Below are positions 6,697 to 9,081 of a DNA stretch of 9,081 bases, piece after piece. The notes beneath the pieces were generated by a model. It did no database searches. It was not told the origin of the DNA and was given only the letters and a program-made list of their open reading frames with translations. Each line of letters opens with the position of its first letter. Position 1 is the stretch's first letter. The DNA is from Planctomycetaceae bacterium (GTDB lineage: Bacteria > Planctomycetota > Planctomycetia > Pirellulales > Thermoguttaceae). A program made the translations under genes and the position numbers. Location of the stretch: the NCBI GenBank assembly GCA_031259095.1, contig JAIRLW010000527.1, positions 1 to 9,081 of the forward strand, read 5' to 3'.

Positions 6697-6786
6697 AAAA
6701 GCAAAACCAGCCGCTTGTGAAAAGCCGCACCGGAAGCCTGTGCGCCCCAAGCGTGCGAAGTGCTTGCTCCGCCCTGCACAAGATAA
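6682..6786 (+). pseudogene. Frameshifted C-terminal continuation of the Cys-rich protein
   Basis: After the in-frame stop at 6694 the repeat code goes on. From 6689 the next frame reads ACEKAKPAACEK; from about 6721 the original frame reads KAAPEACAPQACEVLAP and PPCTR, ending at TAA 6784-6786. One extra base near 6685-6690 (CCCGGC where CCGGC or CCCGC is expected) and one missing base near 6721-6725 (AAGCCG where AAGGCCG is expected) would explain both shifts. Corrected, the protein would have 210 residues with three or more further Cys-containing units. The two changes cancel in frame. They may be sequencing or assembly errors, or real mutations that shorten the protein by 30 residues. Confidence 0.7.
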
Positions 6787-6837
6787 TGATAGAGAACCTC
6801 TCAAAATTTGCGTTTTGAATCACAGAATCAAATTTAT

Positions 6838-6919
6838 TTGTCCCAATTGTCCCTAAAGTCTTAATGTCCCTGAAATTAAGGCTAAGGGACGATAGGGACA
6901 AAGGGAACGAATGGGATAA
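6838..6919. repeat. GTCCC/GGGAC hairpin, copy 3, between convergent genes
   Basis: Left-arm units start at 6840, 6849, 6858 (decayed GTCTTAAT) and 6866; right-arm GGGA units start at 6886, 6895, 6903 and 6913. Spacing is mostly 8-10 bases. It lies in the 280-base gap between the converging Cys-rich gene and methyltransferase-like gene. That gap holds no other gene or feature apart from the frameshifted tail. Confidence 0.8.
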
Positions 6920-6976
6920 ATTATTTTTAAACCATAGTGTTTAGGCAATGGTAATAGGTCTTTTTGGCGGTTTGCA

Positions 6977-7831
6977 CTATTTATAAAAACTGCGGACGCG
7001 CATAATTGAATCGAATCCTCCGAGCCGGATACAGTCATCAATACAAACGAGCGCCGGATCGCCTTCTTCAAGAATTTCATAACTGCGTCTAACGGAACCG
7101 ATCACAAAATCGAGTCCCAATGGCATAGCACGAGTTAAAAACGCGCTTTCAAGCGGTCCTTTAACCAGTGAACCGTCTTTTCGTTTTGGCGGAAGCATCA
7201 CGGTGAAATTACTTAATCCGACTGAAGCGTGAAAACCGTCAAATTGCGGATCGTCGTGAATTAATTTTAACGCGGCAAGAAGTCGGGCTAAATTGCCTTC
7301 GCTGTCCGAACCAACCGGAGCAATTCCCGGATCAAAAATCAAATCATTGTTCGGAATTCCTGCTTTTTTCGCTTCTGCAAGCAGCAGTTTTGCGGCGTCG
7401 TAAGTTTCCTGAGCGGTATGACATGCTCCGGCTTTGCCGTCTTGTATTGTTTCGGAGATTAAAAGAATTGGTCGAAACGGTTTAATTTTATACAGTTCGA
7501 ACATTTCCTTTCGAAGCGGGGAAATCGAATTGAGTAACGGTTGCCCGACAGAATTGTCGTAGGCTTTCAATCCGGCTTCTGCCAGAACCGGATCGGGCGT
7601 GTCGATAGAAAGAGGTTTACGTGTTACCGTTTGAACCGCACGAACAATTTCCGCCAGAAACTCAGCCGGACGACCACCAACATTCACATCAATATAAGTG
7701 GAACCTTTTTCATCCTGAAAGGTCGCCAGTTCCTTAATACCGTCGATATTACCGTCTTCGAACAGTTGGCGAGTGGAAGGAACAGAATCGTTAATAGATT
7801 CACCGATAATTTTAATTTCAGCCTTTGGCAT
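6977..7831 (-). CDS. Pterin-binding methyltransferase, methyl-THF:corrinoid type
   Basis: The 284-residue product belongs to the pterin-binding (dihydropteroate-synthase-like) TIM-barrel family in its AcsE/MtgA/MtrH branch, which moves a methyl group between tetrahydrofolate and a corrinoid protein. Motifs in order: IIGESIN (8-14), YIDVNVGG (46-53), SIDTPDP (75-81), LLNSIS (99-104), DLIFDPG (163-169) and GLSN (205-208). D77, N101, D167 and N208 fall where AcsE has its folate-binding and proton-relay residues Asp75, Asn96, Asp160 and Asn199, as I remember them. The length fits a free-standing methyltransferase, not a MetH fragment. It is too divergent in its pterin motifs to be a standard FolP. 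The gene follows hisI with an 81-base gap on the same strand and probably shares its transcript. No good ribosome site precedes ATG 7831. No corrinoid protein gene is adjacent. Confidence 0.85.
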   Translation of the reverse strand: MPKAEIKIIGESINDSVPSTRQLFEDGNIDGIKELATFQDEKGSTYIDVNVGGRPAEFLAEIVRAVQTVTRKPLSIDTPDPVLAEAGLKAYDNSVGQPLLNSISPLRKEMFELYKIKPFRPILLISETIQDGKAGACHTAQETYDAAKLLLAEAKKAGIPNNDLIFDPGIAPVGSDSEGNLARLLAALKLIHDDPQFDGFHASVGLSNFTVMLPPKRKDGSLVKGPLESAFLTRAMPLGLDFVIGSVRRSYEILEEGDPALVCIDDCIRLGGFDSIMRVRSFYK

Positions 7832-7912
7832 GGTTTTTGTTTTAATAAACTAATAAACAAGGTTTAGTCAAAAAATACGATAAATGGTTATGAGGAGGAA
7901 TCTTCAAAACAC

Positions 7913-8299
7913 TTATTTTTTACCGTACACCTCTTTGGGATTGAAAACACGTTCACCGACAATTCTGAAACCGTCGGGAATTATTTCACGAAAAAAGCAG
8001 GATTTATAACCTTCATGACAGGCAGCGCCGCCGATTTGTTCGACTTTCAGCAGGATGGTATCGGCGTCGCAATCGAGAAACACGCCGGAAACTTTCTGGA
8101 CATTGCCGCTTTCTTCACCTTTTCGCCACAGTTTATTCCGGCTGCGGCTGAAATAAACGGCGTTTCTTGTTTTGAGAGTTTCGTTGTAGGCTTCTTCGTT
8201 CATGTAAGCCATCATCAACACTTCACCCGTTGCCGCATCTTGAGTCACAACCGGCACAAGATTACCACATTTCACAAAATCGGGACGTAATAAATTCAT
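7913..8299 (-). CDS. hisI: Phosphoribosyl-AMP cyclohydrolase
   Basis: The 128-residue enzyme opens the purine ring of phosphoribosyl-AMP in the third step of histidine synthesis, in the cytoplasm. It is a single-function HisI without the HisE pyrophosphohydrolase domain. The diagnostic metal-binding motif D76-C77-D78-A79-D80 is followed by [15 protein letters not shown], with C94 and C101 as the other zinc cysteines. The upstream [17 protein letters not shown] block (50-66) is also a family hallmark. The length is standard and all metal ligands are present, so it should be active. It stands apart from other his genes in this window and leads a probable two-gene transcript with the methyltransferase-like gene. 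ATG 8299 has no recognisable ribosome site. Confidence 0.96.
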   Translation of the reverse strand: MNLLRPDFVKCGNLVPVVTQDAATGEVLMMAYMNEEAYNETLKTRNAVYFSRSRNKLWRKGEESGNVQKVSGVFLDCDADTILLKVEQIGGAACHEGYKSCFFREIIPDGFRIVGERVFNPKEVYGKK

Positions 8300-8351
8300 A
8301 TTGAGTATAAAAAGTTAATAACAGTTAGCGATTAAAAAATTACAAAGCGAA

Positions 8352-8380
8352 ATTGTAGTCTAAATAGAAAATCTACGCAA
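8352..8380 (-). promoter_or_regulatory. Possible promoter of hisI
   Basis: On the minus strand TTGCGT (complement of 8375-8380) is followed after 17 bases by TACAAT (complement of 8352-8357). The -10 matches 5 of 6 consensus positions and the -35 matches 3 of 6. Transcription would begin near 8345, about 46 bases before the hisI start. Confidence 0.4.
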
Positions 8381-8382
8381 TC

Positions 8383-8402
8383 CCCCAATTTTCAGATTGG
8401 GG
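8383..8402. other. Small GC hairpin
   Basis: CCCCAAT (8383-8389) and ATTGGGG (8396-8402) are perfect inverses around TTTCAG. It lies immediately upstream of the proposed hisI promoter. No T tract follows, so its role as a terminator is doubtful. Confidence 0.5.
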
Positions 8403-8450
8403 AATCTCTAAAAATTCATTTTTTCACCACAACATTTTATGAAAAATCAT

Positions 8451-8536
8451 TTGTCCCTCATGTCCCTTTAGTCCCTAATGTCTCTCAAAAAAGGACTTTA
8501 GGGACTAAAGGGACAATTGGGACTCATGGGACCAAT
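8451..8536. repeat. GTCCC/GGGAC 9-bp-unit hairpin, copy 4 (best preserved)
   Basis: The left arm is four units in exact 9-base register: GTCCCTCAT (8453), GTCCCTTTA (8462), GTCCCTAAT (8471), GTCTCTCAA (8480). The right arm is a decayed AGGACTTTA (8492) followed by GGGACTAAA (8501), GGGACAATT (8510), GGGACTCAT (8519) and GGGACCAAT (8528). The 15 bases 8462-8476 are perfectly complementary to 8500-8514. This copy ends only a few bases before the target duplication of the MITE-like element. Confidence 0.9.
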
Positions 8537-8539
8537 AAT

Positions 8540-8547
8540 CAATTGAT
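8540..8547. repeat. Left copy of 8-bp target duplication
   Basis: CAATTGAT directly precedes the left terminal repeat and recurs directly after the right one (8844-8851). The word is close to a palindrome (ATCAATTGAT), so part of the match could be chance. Confidence 0.7.
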
Positions 8548-8843
8548 GTAATCTATCAGTGGAATTTTCACATTACATTATTTTTATTAGCCCCGATAGG
8601 GGCGTGATGTGCATAACCGGCGGTGCAGCGCAGCGCAACCGCCGGAGGTTGATCCCCACAAATCGCAGCCCTGCAAGGGCGGGATATTGATACTCCGGTT
8701 GATAATCCCGCCCCTAGCGGGGCTTTGGTGATGGGCCGTGTTGTACCGTAGGTTGCGCTGCGCTACACCTACGGTTATGCACCTCTCGTCCCTGCGGGAC
8801 TAATACAAATAACGAATTACGGAAAATTCCACTGATAGATTAC
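8548..8843. mobile_element. MITE-like element, probably IS66-type ends
   Basis: The element is 296 bp. Its first 22 bases (8548-8569, starting GTAATCTATCAGTGG) are the exact reverse complement of its last 22 (8822-8843). It is flanked by CAATTGAT on both sides. It has no coding capacity. Termini starting 5'-GTAA together with 8-bp target duplications are the hallmark of the IS66 family, so a non-autonomous IS66 derivative is the best inference; I see no transposase or full-length parent here. The interior is GC-rich and folds into nested stems described separately. It sits between the hisI promoter region and an AT-rich stretch and interrupts no gene. Confidence 0.8.
8586..8804. repeat. Nested palindromes inside the MITE-like element
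   Basis: Going inward from the ends: GTGCATAACCG (8609-8619) pairs with CGGTTATGCAC (8772-8782). Side hairpins include GCCCC-GATA-GGGGC (8590-8603) mirrored by GTCCC-TGC-GGGAC (8788-8800), and CCGGCGGT/ACCGCCGG (8618-8645) mirrored by CCGTAGGT/ACCTACGG (8746-8774), both around a GCGCAGCGC-like loop. The centre has GGGCGGGAT (8677-8685) pairing with ATCCCGCCC (8705-8713), flanked by the small dyads AGCCC..GGGC and GCCCC..GGGGC. The matching hairpins differ in sequence but each keeps its own pairing. Confidence 0.8.
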
Positions 8844-8851
8844 CAATTGAT
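8844..8851. repeat. Right copy of 8-bp target duplication
   Basis: CAATTGAT follows the right terminal repeat without a gap and matches 8540-8547 exactly. Confidence 0.7.
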
Positions 8852-8900
8852 CAATTAATCAAAATAATTAAAAATCTTTTAGCAAACGATATTTTTAGAG

Positions 8901-8946
8901 ATTCCGCTGATAGATTACGAAATTTTTTGTAATCTATCAGCGGAAT
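8901..8946. repeat. Head-to-head pair of MITE-type ends
   Basis: ATTCCGCTGATAGATTAC (8901-8918) and GTAATCTATCAGCGGAAT (8929-8946) are perfect 18-bp inverses around the 10-base centre GAAATTTTTT. Each arm equals the terminal repeat of the element at 8548-8843 except for one base, and that base is changed on both arms so that pairing is kept. Here the GTAA tips face each other, the opposite of the arrangement in an integrated element. Confidence 0.85.
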
Positions 8947-9081
8947 ATCCCAAAGGTTTCAAGTTCATTTTTTACCAACCTTATTTTCAACCTAATTTTT
9001 CTTACAAAACAACCTCAGTAGCAACAAGTTCCCCAAAGTACAAACCTCATTACCTCATTAAAAACGTAAACGAATCATGAG

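Larger units (their letters stand above)
8300..9081. other. Gene-free, repeat-dense region
   Basis: No credible coding frame was found in these 782 bases on either strand. They hold in order the hisI promoter, a small GC hairpin, a GTCCC-type hairpin, a 296-bp MITE-like element with target duplication, and a head-to-head inverted repeat of the same terminal sequence. From 8947 to the end I see only AT-rich DNA with several CCT-containing words and no defined feature. Confidence 0.7.

Noticed and set aside
6129..6779. 216-codon minus-strand frame across the Cys-rich gene
   Set aside because: It is the antisense image of the tandem repeat, which keeps all frames open by periodicity. The plus-strand gene has a signal peptide, a ribosome site and synonymous codon variation.
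8451..8536. CRISPR array
   Set aside because: The repeats are 9-base units with three-base linkers and inverted arms; there are no 24-40 base repeats with unique spacers.

Overview
The window looks like chromosomal DNA of a Gram-negative-type bacterium of moderate to low GC, and I think a planctomycete or close relative is the best guess. The reasons are indirect: starts with poor or absent Shine-Dalgarno sequences at some genes, a secreted Cys/Pro/Lys/Glu-rich repeat protein of the kind expected in proteinaceous planctomycete envelopes, a single-gene hisI outside a his operon, and a short fragment resembling the N-terminus of planctomycete tyrosine recombinases. No rRNA or tRNA gene was seen, so this placement is tentative.

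Layout. Positions 1-635 hold no intact gene: a likely recombinase remnant on the minus strand, then two kinds of short-period inverted arrays. Next come two plus-strand genes: an acyl-CoA dehydrogenase (636-2378) and a MtaA/CmuA-type uroporphyrinogen-decarboxylase-fold methyltransferase (2558-3583). A minus-strand ABC exporter (3731-5686) converges on them. It is divergent from a plus-strand exported Cys-rich repeat protein (6154-6696), whose 3' end carries a pair of compensating frameshifts. Converging on that from the right are a methyltetrahydrofolate:corrinoid methyltransferase-like gene (6977-7831) and hisI (7913-8299), probably co-transcribed from one promoter upstream of hisI. The last 780 bases carry no gene but are dense in repeats.

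How the genes may work together. The two methyltransferase-like genes belong to families that usually exchange methyl groups through a corrinoid protein, but no corrinoid protein or substrate-specific subunit is present here, so a shared pathway is only a guess. HisI acts in histidine synthesis, the acyl-CoA dehydrogenase in acyl-CoA oxidation, the ABC protein in export, and the Cys-rich protein probably in the cell envelope.

The most striking content is non-coding. (1) A 296-bp element at 8548-8843 has perfect 22-bp terminal inverted repeats that begin GTAA, is flanked by an 8-bp direct repeat, has no coding capacity and is filled with nested, co-varying palindromes; it looks like a MITE of IS66 type. 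(2) A separate 18-bp perfect inverted repeat at 8901-8946 is made of the same terminal sequence with the ends facing each other. (3) Four intergenic copies of a dispersed hairpin are built of 9-bp units (GTCCCTnnn on one arm, GGGACnnn on the other), two of them between convergent genes.
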